Program-made: the position numbers and the translations under genes | Part shown: piece after piece, positions 43,650-55,169 of the stretch | Layout of the letters: the number at the start of each line of letters is the position of its first letter | Position numbering within the stretch: the first letter of the stretch is position 1 | NCBI GenBank assembly: GCA_948470475.1 | Contig: OX419346.1 | Coordinates: forward strand, 1,107,651-1,171,650 | Source of the DNA: Galaxea fascicularis | Taxonomy: Eukaryota > Cnidaria > Anthozoa > Scleractinia > Euphylliidae | Direction: 5' to 3' | Length of the DNA stretch: 64,000 nt | Notes under the pieces: model-generated | Seen by the model: only the letters and a program-made list of their open reading frames with translations | Database searches by the model: none | Told to the model about the DNA's origin: nothing

Positions 43650-44672
43650 CCGGTGCGCTCTGAGTATGGGGAAGAGTCGGTGATGACTCTCCGCCCTATC
43701 TGGTTCTCCCATTGACCGTAGAGCCAACCAAACCTAGGCTCTGTTTAGATGCTAGGTTTTTAAATTTATGGTTGACCGACGTGCCTTTCTCACTTGATAG
43801 ACTTGCTGATGTTCCCCGGTATGTTTATCGAGGATCATATATGACCAAATGTAATAACAAATCTGGCTACGATCACGTTTCCCTATCACCATCTTCTCAG
43901 ACTTATGTTGGCTTCCGGTGGAATGGATTCTGGTTTGTTTGTGCTACATTACCTTCTGGGTGGAAAATTTCCCCGTATATATACCATACCATTGGCCTGG
44001 TAGCATCAGACTATCTTCGCGCTTGTGGGATACCATGCTTTTTTTTGTATATTGATGACCGGCTGAATGGGGAACTTCTCACATGTCAGGGACCGTCGTC
44101 GGTTTTGCCAGAACAGAGGCCAGGAATAGATTCAGTACAGCTGTACTAGCTATCTATTGTGTTCTGCCGCTCCTAGTTGATCTTGGATACACTATCGGCG
44201 TTACTAAATCTGTGCTGTATCTGTCCACCAGTGTGGAGTACCTGGGGTTAACAGTCGATTCTCTAAAGCAAGCATTCATTGTTCCTCGCCGGAAAATAGC
44301 GGTCCAAATAGCGAGCCATCTAAGATTTATATCCTCGCGAGGGATCAAGCCGTCTTCAAGTCCCTGTTTTTTGTAGCTGATCGGGCTGCCGATTCGTTAA
44401 GCTTGAAAGCGGTTGATATCCTGCGTTTTCCAGACAATTCAGGATTTTTGTTCAACCATATTTGGACTAAATCCTTAAGATCAGCTGGGGTCTCCTTGCA
44501 TGACATTATGGATCATGTTGGCTGGAAAAATGGCAGGACAGTTCTACATTATAAGCTAAAACAGGTTGTAAGTCCAGCAGGAGCTGCAGCCAAACTGGCA
44601 AATGGCGATTATGACATTGGTAAAACCTACATGCGTCTTAATAATCTGGAGGGGTTCTTTCCAGTATTCTAG
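43650..44672 (+). pseudogene. DIRS-type reverse transcriptase and tyrosine recombinase remnants
   Basis: RT piece 43712-44150: KPRLCLDARFLNLWL, CNNKSGYDHVSLSPSSQ, LPSGWKISPYIYH and an intact FLYIDDRL catalytic box; the frame then shifts to LGYTIGVTKSVLYLSTSV and VEYLGLTVDSLKQ (thumb). The recombinase piece 44335-44672 holds ARDQAVFKSLFFVADRAAD (catalytic Arg region) and IMDHVGWKNGRTVLHYKL. Much between is deleted. Degenerate. Confidence 0.65.
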
Positions 44673-44977
44673 TACTTCACTCAAGTTATCTCTGTCTTAA
44701 GTATCTGATTTATTTAATGGCTTGGGCCGGAAGTAGGTTCCCTGTGACAGTATAACTTGTTTCCGGTGTTTAGGATAAGGATTGGAATAGAGGCTAATAG
44801 ATGGAGTTAGATCTTAATAACTCTTCCTTGACAAAGAATAAAGGTGGCATGATTGGTAGTTAAGTTGTTGCCTACTGGCTCTAATATAGCAGATGTCTTT
44901 CAGAGCTAACGACAATATTTTTTGTACTGGGTGTATGCTTGGTCTGACTGTTGCAAAGTCAGCGCAGGGCTTGGGGA

Positions 44978-45047
44978 AAGCCAGAGCGATTTCCCATACC
45001 TTATTTACATGTCATAAATAACAATACCCAGGGCAGAATATTATACT
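44978..45047 (+). repeat. Split direct repeat B1
   Basis: aagccagagcgatttcccat start, gcagaatattatacta end; repeats at 45244-45313. Confidence 0.8.
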
Positions 45048-45173
45048 ATGCTAAGTCATTTGCATATGTTAATATTATGCCCTGGGGACTTGTAAATTAT
45101 AAATATAAAGGTCCGTGTTGGGCCCGCCCCTTGCACTCTACTCTAGGCCGCCGTTTAGATCGGATCTAGCGAC
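45045..45173 (+). repeat. Split direct repeat A2
   Basis: Second copy of 36108-36235; overlaps B1 by three bases. Confidence 0.8.
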
Positions 45174-45243
45174 CCGCCCTCGCGAGGAATCCGGGTTTTT
45201 GGAGCGCATCCTCCAGACTCTTCGTCTGGTTTGGGCTTGTCCC

Positions 45244-45313
45244 AAGCCAGAGCGATTTCCCATACCTTATTTACATGTCATAAATAACAATACCCAGGGC
45301 AGAATATTATACT
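45244..45313 (+). repeat. Split direct repeat B2
   Basis: Second copy of 44978-45047 and right end of the element. Confidence 0.8.
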
Positions 45314-45918
45314 ACTGATGACGTCATTGCGGGTAATATGTTTGGGTACTACATAATGACAAACTATCTGGAAGGGCCGATATTGGCAGGTATTGTCAAT
45401 GTTTGATGCAAAATACAAATCATCGCATTGGCAATTATATTTTTTCACTTCTTGCGCCTTCAAAATTTATCAATGAACCTATTTTACATCAGTTTATTCT
45501 TCAAAAAGTGACAACTTTGAATATTCGATATCGCAGATATCCCGTTAATTGTTCTAACAAATATCCCGTATCTCTGTAATATTTCATTAAATCCGGTATC
45601 CCGATAACCCCTATTAGGGCCTCGATGCTGATCGGTCATTTGAAGTCTCTGAGGAAGCTGAATTTAAGTTATCTTTTCACTGAAAATTATGAGTCTTGTA
45701 TCTCATGTCAAAACTGAGTTTTTTAGTTTTCTTTTGCATATAAACATAGTTAGGTGTCCCCAATTAGGTTTTGATTGTAAACTTGGTACATTTTGACACG
45801 TTAATAGGATTAATAGAATCAATAGTTAACAGAGTCGGCGGATTTGATTTAACAACGAATTTTCGTTATAAATTTGAAGCTTCCACCTTTCATCTTCCAT
45901 CTTGCCAATTAAAAATAA

Positions 45919-46355
45919 CTCAAAGTACACCTAACCCATAAATATTTTTTCGCTTAAATATATCTTTGCACCTGTTCGAAACACATTGAGCCTTTTTCCG
46001 CCTTTTTAAAGCAAATCTTGACTATTTGTAGGCCATAAAAGTTACGAGTCATCTGTCCCACGACCAAGCTAGAAAGGGGCATGGGTCTATTCCTTACATG
46101 ACGTCACAAACTGATTTGCATTGCATTAAGTCTTTGTAAAAATGCATGCAAAGCAGTTTGTGATGTCATGTAAGGAATAGATCCATGCCCTTTCAAGCTC
46201 GGTCGTGGGACAGATGATGGCTAGATTTCGAAACTTTTACATCCTATAAAAAGTCAATATTTGATTGAAATAGGCGCAAAACGGCGCAATATGTTCCGGA
46301 CCCGTGCAAATATTTATTTAAGCGAAAAAAATACTTTGGAGTTAGGTGCACTTTA
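45919..46355. mobile_element. Foldback element upstream of last SEA exon
   Basis: caaagtacacctaacccata and tggagttaggtgcacttt ends, with aatattttttcgcttaaat / atttaagcgaaaaaaat and tgacgtcacaaactg / cagtttgtgatgtca internal pairs; nearly 200-bp arms, ending about 110 bp from the exon. Confidence 0.75.
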
Positions 46356-46464
46356 ATGTCAGTTTGGAATAACACTGGGAAATTTGCCCGTCACACCAGG
46401 AAGAAATGGGAAATAAAATTCTTAGCTCCTAGGTTATAATTCACATTCTGTTTACTTTCTTAAG

Positions 46465-46607
46465 TCAAGGAAGTGTCATTGCCAGTTTGAATGTAAGTTA
46501 CTCAGCTGTGGACTCGCTGCAGATTGTCTTTCTACAAGAGGAAATTGCTGGAGGGCGATTAGGAAATACTCCAGCACAATTACTCAATATCACAACCAGC
46601 AATTATG
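46465..46607 (+). CDS. Gene B exon: SEA domain, part 3 with the GS cleavage-type site
   Basis: Acceptor cttaag, phase 2; donor gtaagt, phase 1. QGSVIASLNVSYSAVDSLQ, then IVFLQEEIAGGRL and NITTSNY. G-S-V-[IV] at this place is the SEA autoproteolysis motif of mucins and adhesion receptors; here GSVIAS. If active, gene B would be a non-covalent heterodimer like MUC1 or adhesion GPCRs. Cleavage is an inference. Confidence 0.8.
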
Positions 46608-46936
46608 GTAAGTGTCATCAGCGAAAATCCTCTGACCTCATCGTCCTTTTATTGTTATTATTATTATTTTTTTGCCTTAAATAAGTGGATTGTAGGATCA
46701 ATGTTGTTTCCATATTCCCTGAAAATAAGCCCAGTTATCGTAGAATATTGTTGATTTGGATTCACTAGAAAGAGGGGGGGGGGGGGGTTGTTTCGCTGTT
46801 TTGTTCTCCAAGTTGCGTCACGTTTGTGCTTCGCTGTTGGACAGTTTTGACCAACTGACCTGTTTCATATATATGGCGTATCCCACTTTCTGTGCTTTAG
46901 TTAATAAGAGTTACAATTTACCCTGTTTTTCTACAG

Positions 46937-47236
46937 TGCCGAGTGAAGCGCCTGTCATCATAGAAGCAAAAAGTGCCCCCTCGACGTCCATCGAGTTAAA
47001 ATGGAGCGAAGTTACTCAGTTAAATGGTGCAACTCTTCTCGGCTATGGCATCTTATACAAGCGCAAAAATGAAAAGTTTCGAGGCGAGATTGCAAAATCA
47101 GTGGCACCAACACCACGCGAGACAAAATTAGAGAATCTTGAAAAGTTCACAGAGTATACTATACGTGTATATGCCTTTACCCGTCACGGAAACAGTGTTT
47201 CCAGTCAGCCAGTGTTGTTAAGGACCCAAGAAGACG
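46937..47236 (+). CDS. Gene B exon: FN3 domain 1
   Basis: Acceptor tctacag, donor gtatgc, phase 1 to 1, exactly 300 nt. PSEAPVIIEAKSAPSTSIEL, KWSEVTQLNGATLLGYGILY, YTIRVYAFTRHGNSVSS: Pro start, W in strand B, G-Y in C, and Y-x-I-R-V-x-A-F-T core of fibronectin type III. A membrane-proximal spacer or adhesion module. Confidence 0.9.
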
Positions 47237-48240
47237 GTATGCTGTCACACGTTTGTCATTCATTTGCCATAATTGTGTCACATGTCTGCGTCACGTGTAA
47301 GTCACATGTTTGTAAGATATCAATCACATGTCTTTGGCTTGACATTTACCTTTGTTTAACCTCTCTGCTTTATTTGGCATGTCTTTGGTATAACGGTTGC
47401 ATTTGCTTGCACATGTCTGTCACATGACTTTGGCATGATTCTCACGCGCCTTTCTTATGACTGTCAGGTGTGCCACACGTCGTTTGCAGTGTTCCAGATA
47501 ACTTTCAGAGTCAAGGGGTCGCGGAAGACATGGGTCTTACCAATTTTTGTACTGAAAAACTCAGTGTCTCGGGTCAGGGAGCCAACGAAAACCCGAGAAC
47601 CCGCTCTTATATGGAACACTGAGTTTTCGTAACCGTTGGACGTCCCTGTCACATTTCGGTAGTTCCATGACTCGAATCTGGTCTTCCGCCCTCGCATAGT
47701 GTCAGCACACGTACTGTGGTTGATAAAATGAATGCAATCCGGAGATAATTGCACTTAAGTGAACCTATAGGTATTTAGGTCGACTTGGCTTCCTCGCCCG
47801 GTGCATTTCTAATACGGTTCGCAAGTTTAGAGCAACAAGAGGAGAATGGGCATCTCTCCAGCAAGGGATCGACAGAACGGTTTCCTTAAATCCTTACCCA
47901 GTGTCATTTTTTCTGCACCTGGGTTGAGGGGGGCAACATTCTTATCCAAAGAATCTACAAAATGAAAGAGTTTAGCACTAGAGCAACAAATCAACAAAGA
48001 ATCCAGGTCAGGCACTCCAGAACATACTTATGATAATTATAAACTGTATCACTTAATGGTAATGGTAATGGATTTATATACCGCATTTTCTATGTATATA
48101 TATTCAATGCGGTTTACATCGTCCAACCCACCCAATCCATGAAATCATGAAATAGCAGAAAGACCAGACCAGCACACCGGGAACTCCATCACTTATGATC
48201 ACAATTGATCACTTATTCAATTTGTCTTTGTTTCTACCAG

Positions 48241-48540
48241 TCCTGAGTGTGGTCCCACCAAACTGCGTAGTCCAATCAACCAGTTCCACTATGATAGAAG
48301 TGTCTTGGGACCCAATCAATCGAGCTTATGTTCACGGAATACTTCTGGGATATGAGGTCAGGTTTGCAAAGGATGATGGACTACCACTGACCTGGACGAC
48401 GAAGTCACTGGGTCCTAACAGTCACAGAATAACTTTAAGAAACCTTTGGTATTTCTCACCGTACATAATTGTGGTTTGTGCCAGGACGTCCAAAGGTTGC
48501 GGTAAAAAATATTCTGCTATTTCTTACACTTTGGATGATG
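48241..48540 (+). CDS. Gene B exon: FN3 domain 2
   Basis: Acceptor ctaccag, donor gtgagt, phase 1 to 1, 300 nt. VVPPNCVVQSTSSTMIEVSW, DPINRAYVHGILLGYEVRF, YIIVVCARTSKGCG. A Cys pair (C at strand A and F regions) may form an extra disulfide. Same length and phase as domain 1. Confidence 0.88.
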
Positions 48541-48784
48541 GTGAGTGCACACAGTTACTCCATCATTAAATTAGATGCGAAAATAGATAGATAGCGGGTG
48601 ACTAGTCAAACATCTACTATAAGATGACCTGAGAAAAACAACCGATGAAGCATTTTGCAAAATGTGGCGAGATGATTGTTGGAGGCCCAGTCGCCCTCTC
48701 GTGTTTCTGCTATATTTGGGGCGTAAAAAGAGAGTGGCTAGTACGATTAATTGTGGTGCACAATGTAACGACTGTTGCTGCATG

Positions 48785-48860
48785 ATTAGCCTGCGAACGC
48801 AGACGTATTTCTGGGGGAGAGAAACGACCGTCGGAAATACGTCTGCGTTCGCAGGCTAAT
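48785..48860. mobile_element. Short MITE
   Basis: attagcctgcgaacgcagac and gtctgcgttcgcaggctaat are perfect inverted ends, only 76 bp in all. Confidence 0.75.
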
Positions 48861-49657
48861 AGCTAGAAAACCCTTGTTACCAGTCCTCTCCTCTTGAAGG
48901 AGGAGAATGGGGCCAACAGTCACGTGACTGTTGCTTTGTGTGACCAATTGAGACTTTTTGGCGAGTACAGGTGCTCAGCCCATCGCCTCCACTTAACTCA
49001 TAGGTACACACACTAGCAGGGTTGCCATGGTCAGAAAAAAAAATCAGGGGAAATCAGATTCTTTTTCAAAGTCGAGGAAAAGTCTGGCAACTGTGTATCA
49101 AGTCAGGAAAATTTTATATTCTACCTGAAAGTCAGTGAAAAGTCGGAATTTTATTCATGGTAGCCCCTAGGTTTGGGCAGGAGATTCTGGCGAGAGAATA
49201 TAGATTCCTATGAAGCCATTGCTGGCTTTATTGGTCAAGGTTTTGTCCCGCTGGGGTGGTCAGTGCAGTTTGTGGTAAGTGAAAAGTCGGGTAAATGACA
49301 GATTATTTTTTTCTATCCCTATGGGTGAAAATCGTAATTAGGAAAGGCCACAGAAACACGAACTGCCTTTTCTACACTTAGCATATATTAGTGTACGTTG
49401 ATGTGTGGGTTCCTTTGTTTTGTAAGTGGAGGTAAAAGAGAAACTGGTCGACGTCACGATTATTTGCTCCAAGGTAGACATTAAGCACACAGCCAGCTTG
49501 ATCTTACCACTCAGTCCCCTGGTGTACACCTGAATCCCTCGTAAAACTGTTTCACTAGCACTCTAAGTTTGACAGGGACAGTTTTGCAAGTCCATCGCAA
49601 TGCAAAGTAAACTAGCTTTTAATTAACAACTATTTACTGAAGTGGAGGTGGCTAGTT

Positions 49658-49948
49658 AACAATTAGACCCTTCGCCCGCAAGGGCTACGGGTCAATAGCC
49701 CAAGAGGCGGAGCCGAATGGGCTATTGACGAAGGGCGAAGGGTCTAATTGTTTTAGTATCACCCAACTAGTCGGACAGAAAAGGCAATAATAAAGTTAGC
49801 AAATGCAAGTTGAAGACATATTTATTTTGGAATAAAACGAAAGAAATCGTCACGCTCGATTGCTACCCGAGGACTATTACTGATAGTCCTCTAGTAGCGT
49901 AGCCAATCAAAATACAGGATTTGCATTAGTCCACTAGTTGGGTGATAC
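49658..49948. mobile_element. Inverted-repeat elements before FN3-3
   Basis: One palindrome from aacaattagacccttcgccc to gggcgaagggtctaattgtt (49658-49752) and an element with perfect ends gtatcacccaactagt / actagttgggtgatac (49756-49948). Confidence 0.7.
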
Positions 49949-49994
49949 TTATATGAGATAGTCCATACATGATATCTTTCTTCTCTCACTCAAG

Positions 49995-50297
49995 TGCCTA
50001 CCAGGCCCCCGCAGCGTGTTACAGCCAAGAACCTCACATCTGAAATATCCATCGAAGTCAATTGGAGTCCAGTACCTGACGGCCATGTCAACGGACTGCT
50101 CGTGGGTTATTCCCTGAAATTTCAACGAGTTCGAACCGCAGAGCGAGAGGTGTATGACGCAGAGGAGCACACCTTGATTTTCAAACCGAGTAAACTTTCT
50201 ACTATTCTTAAAGTTCAAACTTACTCGGTCTACAGAATCAAAGTGGCCGCCTTCACGCAGAAAGGACTGGGACCTTACAGTAAATATGTCTATGCTG
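49995..50297 (+). CDS. Gene B exon: FN3 domain 3
   Basis: Acceptor ctcaag, donor gtaaga, phase 1 to 1. PTRPPQRVTAKNLTSEISIE, VNWSPVPDGHVNGLLVGYSL, YRIKVAAFTQKGLGPYS. Canonical FN3. It immediately precedes the ligand-binding S1 exon. Confidence 0.9.
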
Positions 50298-51114
50298 GTA
50301 AGACTCGTCCCAGTTGTCTATATAACGCACGCCGTCCGAAGCGTGAGGTAGAGCAAGGGGTGATGGGAAGGGAAAAGAAGAGAAGATAAGTCTTACCCTC
50401 TCTTTTTCTCCCTTCCTGTCACACCTTGCGCTTCGAGAATTCACAGACTTGACATAATTCAACGGTCCTGCGCTGCGCGCGTTATGAAGACGACTGGAGA
50501 CGAGTCAGATGAGTAATGTTCGGCAGCATACATCACAATGACAGGGACACGGCCTTGTTGGGTAGCAGCTTAATTTGGCTACAGGACGGGAGCTGGATAC
50601 GCCCTTGGCCTTCGCCGTGTTTGTTTTTCCTTCCCACTTGTGCCGACGAACTTTCCCTCTTCAGTTCACTGGGGGTGTCCCTACTTAGTATGGATCTTTG
50701 CTGGGCTAATCATAGGGACAAATGACAACTGAAAATACGTCCGTGAACAACTTCACTTAACTTTGTTGAGTCCAGCATGTTGGGTGTGTTTGAATACCGT
50801 GTTGAGTTTTGTTGCAAGACGTTGGATGTTGTTGTTTCGACTGCCAAAAACCCGTTGTGTCTCCTTAGGCTAGAAACGAGATGTATTTTCGCTCTTCATT
50901 TTTGTTCATTAGCTTTGCCTCGATCAGTTTTGTAAACTTTTTTGTGGAGAGTGCTTTGCTATCCACCATTTGACTCGGTTTGTTGTACGCACCCTGGACT
51001 TGGTTTCCCGCGCACTGTCTCACGTGACTTAGTAGCGACGTAGACCAATGACGTATTGTACATTTGCTCCCATCGTTAAATCTTCTAATTGTGATTATTT
51101 TTTTCTTTTTAAAG
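50298..51114 (+). other. Intron between FN3-3 and the S1 exon
   Basis: About 820 bp with no recognised repeat, ORF or RNA; T-rich polypyrimidine tract just before 51114. Confidence 0.5.
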
Positions 51115-51584
51115 AAACCTGTCGTTGCCCTGAAAAGCTTTACACAAACTACTGGTCAACATCTCCATATCTTACAGTAAACGAAAAGGACAAGAAATTG
51201 GAAGGAATTTTTAGTGGGATTATCACAGAGATGGTGCACATGGCTTGCGGGTTTTGTCCCGCGCATGGTGAGACCAAAATCGAAATAACAACAAACGGAA
51301 AAGGAGAGCGCTCAGCTAAGAAAAATGTCTTACAGGTTCTAAGTGACATTGATGAAGTACCGCAAATTAGTTTTCCGATCTACGGCAACAAGGACATCAC
51401 AAAATACTTGGAAGATTATGCGTACATCAACCTGGTAGAGTCACCAGGGGTGGCGTTTATTGCTGCTACCAAGGAGCCTGGTCAAGCCGCTATGCAGATA
51501 GTAACTGCGGTACTGAACACTGCGCCTTTGATTGTCATGTCGGCCTGCATGGCTTTCATATCTGGATTTATAATTTGGCTCACG
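51115..51584 (+). CDS. Gene B exon: ligand-binding S1 half and M1
   Basis: Acceptor tttaaag, phase 1; donor gtaagt, phase 0. The segment SPYLTVNEKDKKLEGIFSG then IITEMVHMACGFC has the iGluR S1 opening (P-F/Y-x-x, E-G-x-x-x-x-x-x-x-M-x-x-x-C). The later DIDEVPQISFPIYGNKD stands where the PLTI-x-x-x-R-E...F-S-x-P-F block occurs, but the glutamate-binding Arg is absent, so the ligand is unlikely to be ordinary glutamate. M1 follows (IVTAVLNTAPLIVMSACMAF, ISGFIIWLT). Only copy B of this exon is in the window. Confidence 0.75.
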
Positions 51585-51857
51585 GTAAGTCCAAATACGA
51601 AGTTAATTGTCCAGTGGTGTCAGTTCGGCATTGTCGAAAGTGAGTAAGCTTCTTAGTAATAACGCATGAGGCCGTAATTGGATTTAGATGTCTATCTACT
51701 ATGAGAAGAATTTGGACAAGAAACAGACGACATTTAGTTTGTCTAGTGAATCTGGCAGTTTAGGTCTATAAAAAGATGGACAGAGGGTGGGCGGTCTTTA
51801 TCTATTTACTTTGACTTAAGTAGGTGGATTTGAGATACGCGTACTGTACATCTCTTG

Positions 51858-52221
51858 GGCCCGGTTTTCGGGAACCAGCACCAGTCTGAACATAGCTTTT
51901 TGTTGGTGCCCGCACCCAAATCTGAGCACCGTGTCCGGGCACCGGCACTACCTCCAAGGGTAGTACTCGGGCACCGTTCCCGGGCACTGAAACTTGTCTG
52001 AACACGTTTTCATGTGTTCCCGCGTTTTTTCCCGTGTTTCCCTACGATGCAGTCCCAAAAATGGCGGCAATATTGTGGAGTACTCAAAAAGATAAACTGG
52101 GCACCAAGCCCTCTGCAGGAGTGTGAACATCCTCGGTCCAGGGCACTGAGGTGTCTAGACAGCGTCCTTTTTAGTGCCCGGGAACGGTGCCGCGGAACGG
52201 GCACTTAGACTGAACGGGGCC
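51858..52221. mobile_element. MITE in intron before the pore exon
   Basis: ggcccggttttcgggaacca start and cttagactgaacggggcc end with internal gggcaccgttcccgggcac-type pairs. Copy A retains its right end at 1-48. Confidence 0.6.
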
Positions 52222-52454
52222 TTATAGTAGACTGAACTAGCTGTTTGAAATCAACAGACACTGCCTCTTACTCCTCTCTCCGGAGAGGGCTGTTTCACAC
52301 GAAGAAACTCGATCAAAACTTACATCGATCTTTAGTTGTATGTTATGGTAATGAACCTCAAGTTTATACTAATAGTTTGTACTCATTGTTTATACTGTTT
52401 TGAAGTCAAAAATTATACCTAGAAAATATCTAACACACCTTTAATTCTATGCAG

Positions 52455-52549
52455 GACTCGAAACATAACCCTGATGAATTTCCACCAAGTTTCATGAAAG
52501 GCATCGCCGAAGGGTTCTGGTGGTCATACATCTCCATGACAACTGTTGG
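52455..52549 (+). CDS. Gene B exon: pore helix and first half of K+ filter
   Basis: Same borders and phases as gene A 269-363. DSKHNPDEFPPSFMKGIAEG then FWWSYISMTTV, gg before the donor. The filter region is unchanged relative to gene A. Confidence 0.86.
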
Positions 52550-52824
52550 GTAGGTGACGCAAATTAGGAACTCAGGATAAATATGGTACCCCAAGTAGCC
52601 GACGTTATGATAAATAACCTTATTACATTGAGGAGAGTGTTTTACTGGGAACTAAATCACTCGTAGATTCCATACGCCACTTCAACCGGGACCCGAGTGG
52701 CGTATTTTCCCTGTCACCTTTGTGAGTGTCGTGTCGTTCAATGACGTCACGATTCCCGCCTTTTGCTTTTGTTGAATTAGTTTCTCGCGTCGCGTTTGTT
52801 TAGTCTCCATATAATAAAAAGAAC

Positions 52825-52961
52825 ATTACACGTTGGCTCGAAGATATGAATTTTATGTTCTCGTGGCAAGAACAATATCTCACAAGTGAGCGAAGGGAAC
52901 GAGTGAGATATTGTTCTTGCCACTCGAACATAAAATTCATATCTTCTCGGCACCGTGTAAT
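52825..52961. mobile_element. Palindromic MITE, copy B
   Basis: Counterpart of 616-752 at the same distance from the exon. Confidence 0.8.
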
Positions 52962-52986
52962 ATCCTCTATATATTGTGTTTTGCAG

Positions 52987-53143
52987 TTATGGGGACCGAG
53001 CACCCAAGTCCATTCCTGGCCGTATTTTGTGTATAATCTGGACACTAACTGGACTGGTTTTGATCTCAGTTCTGGTCGGTACAATTGCTTCATCATTAAC
53101 AACTGTTGTTGTGGAAAAGGAAGTTATGCTTTATGGCACTGAG
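52987..53143 (+). CDS. Gene B exon: YGD of filter plus M3
   Basis: t|TAT GGG GAC after ttgcag completes GYGD; RAPKSIPGRI and the M3 helix follow, ending TIASSLTTVVVEKEV. One residue differs from gene A (A/V). Phase 1 to 0 relative to the split codon, donor gtgagt. Confidence 0.85.
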
Positions 53144-54694
53144 GTGAGTTTGATCAATATCCATCGCAAACAGAAGCACAGCACAGCAAAGAAAGAAGAA
53201 TTGCCTAATTGTCTATATTTTCGTAGCCATTTAACAGAAGCTAGGCGGATAGAAAAGGGTTTTGTTAATAGTCTGTAGGTTCTTGGAGAAAGCCGCCCTC
53301 TTTTGTTTAATGTAGGATCCTCTTTTAATTTGTGAACTGTAATCATTAATTAATTAAAGACTAATGTTAAACGCTAGACGCTAATTACTGAAAAGTTGGA
53401 ATTGCTTAGTACGTTCAAACACCGTTTCCGACTGTTTCTTACAGTCAATCAACCGGAGCCCCTCACGTTCCTCCAACCGCAGGATCCAAAAGGTGGAGAG
53501 GGGCACAAAAGCGTTCCCCTTTTTGCTTGTTTAGAAATGTTGTGCTTGTTTTTAGGTCGGCGCCCTTCAGGACTCTGTAGAATATCGTTTGGGAATTCTC
53601 AAGAATGCGAAAGTCAATACAAGTATGTATAAATCATTTGTCCATATGACTGAATCAGACTGCAGCAAGGCATAGGTTGTACATTTGCCGTCTGTGTCTT
53701 TTTATACACTTGCTTCTGGTCATGGTGTGATCACAATTTTAATGTTACTTAACGGAGATCAGTTGAGATTAAAAGCTAATCCAGGTCTGTATTCTCTTGT
53801 TTAAAAGGGTTTTCATTTCAAATTTTGATGTTTCTGATCGAACCGTTATGAGTCATGCTTATTGATGCTGACTTGGCTTACTACATTGGATTTCAAATAG
53901 TGGGTCTTTCAAGACTTCTTCAGAGGGCCTGAACACGAACTGAGCCTCTTTAGAAATTAAAACTCTGGGCTGAATTCTGGTCGTGTCCTCTCGATTAACC
54001 GTAACTGGAGACGTCAGATATGCGTGAGTAAATATACAACTGGCGCCGCGGTTGGTTGGTCTTGCAAGGACACAAAGTCAAGTTTTTATATGCTATCACT
54101 ATATGCCCTATCCACTATAGATTATTCCTTTAACCCCGAAGAGTGATCAATGTTTAAATTCTCCTTATATTAACAACGCTCAATCAAACATAAAGGTTGT
54201 GAGAAAAAAGGAAGTGATCAGCAAGTAACAAAGGTCTTGATTGTTTAACAAATTCTCATCATCACCATAGAAAGTGTATGGGGAACAGTGTGGAGAATAT
54301 ACATGCTGATGTTATGGTTGAAAGGGTTTTATGATATTTATTTTCCCCCGTTTTGAAATCACTCGTCATTCATGAAATCTGATTGGCTCTCAACAATGCA
54401 ATTTATTGCCAAATTGCACCATCTTTTGCTCTAAATCACATCGTTTTTTAAGCCCTTCAAAATTCAAAACTGGTTTTCCTGAAGTGAACATTAAATAAAT
54501 ATTTATATTGAAAAAAAACTGTGACATTTCAAAGTGGGTGTAATAAAGTGGTAATTGAACTTCATGTCATGCAATTTTGGTCTAAAATCATACTTGGGAT
54601 TTAGAAATCATGCGTTCAGACCAAATGAATTCATGAATTCAGACTAAATTGCACTCCACGCAGTTCAATTACCATTATAAATCCCTTCACAGAG

Positions 54695-54964
54695 CGTCAG
54701 TACAGTAACGTGGATGAGATTCGATCAGCACTGGAAGAGGGTGAAATCCAAGGAGCGCTGCTTGACACTTATGTTGCTGCCGAACATAAAGAATCGCTTC
54801 TTGGTGGCAGAGTGTTCGTCAGAGAGATTCTTGGTCGACCGATTGGTTACGGAGTTGTGCTGTCAGGGGCCGCGAGGAACGTGGAACAACGATGCCGAGA
54901 CTACATTAAAATGAAAATCAGTGATATATTTATCATTATCCAGAATACGACAAAGACACTTGAA
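54695..54964 (+). CDS. Gene B exon: S2 half of ligand-binding domain
   Basis: Ninety codons as in gene A, starting RQYSNVDEIRSALEEG. The GALLDTYVAAEH and GYGVVLSGAARN blocks are unchanged; two differences lie near KISDIFIIIQNTTK. Donor gtaagt. Confidence 0.76.
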
Positions 54965-54993
54965 GTAAGTAAAAACTCCCCAGTATAAGAATT

Positions 54994-55003
54994 TGGTTTT
55001 ATT

Positions 55004-55038
<35 letters not shown>

Positions 55039-55169
55039 GGATTCTAAAAGATGGCGTTTCGAGCTAGCGTTAGCCCTTTGGATTCGCCCTGACGAAGGGT
55101 TAACGCTCGAAACGTCAGCTTTTAAATCCCTGTGCGGTGGTCAATTTACATTATCAACCCTGTTGATTA
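54994..55169. mobile_element. Palindromic MITE, copy B (gaccaccgtacaggg family)
   Basis: Counterpart of 2789-2962; one arm base has drifted (gtgcggtggtc). Confidence 0.8.

Larger units (their letters stand above)
36108..45313 (+). mobile_element. DIRS-order (Ngaro/PAT-like) retroelement with split direct repeats, decayed
   Basis: Terminal organisation is A1 (36108-36235), coding region, B1 (44978-45047), A2 (45045-45173), B2 (45244-45313), with A1=A2 and B1=B2 by eye. This split-direct-repeat layout is typical of Ngaro/PAT-type tyrosine-recombinase retroelements. Between them are gag-like, DIRS-type RT and tyrosine-recombinase fragments, all frameshifted. A complete gypsy element splits it at 38923. 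Confidence 0.75.
35674..46464 (+). other. 10.8-kb SEA intron filled by retroelements
   Basis: Holds G-run (35897-35911), DIRS/Ngaro-like element (36108-45313) with nested gypsy 2 (38928-43309), and a foldback element (45919-46355). The remaining 45314-45918 shows nothing recognisable. Confidence 0.8.
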
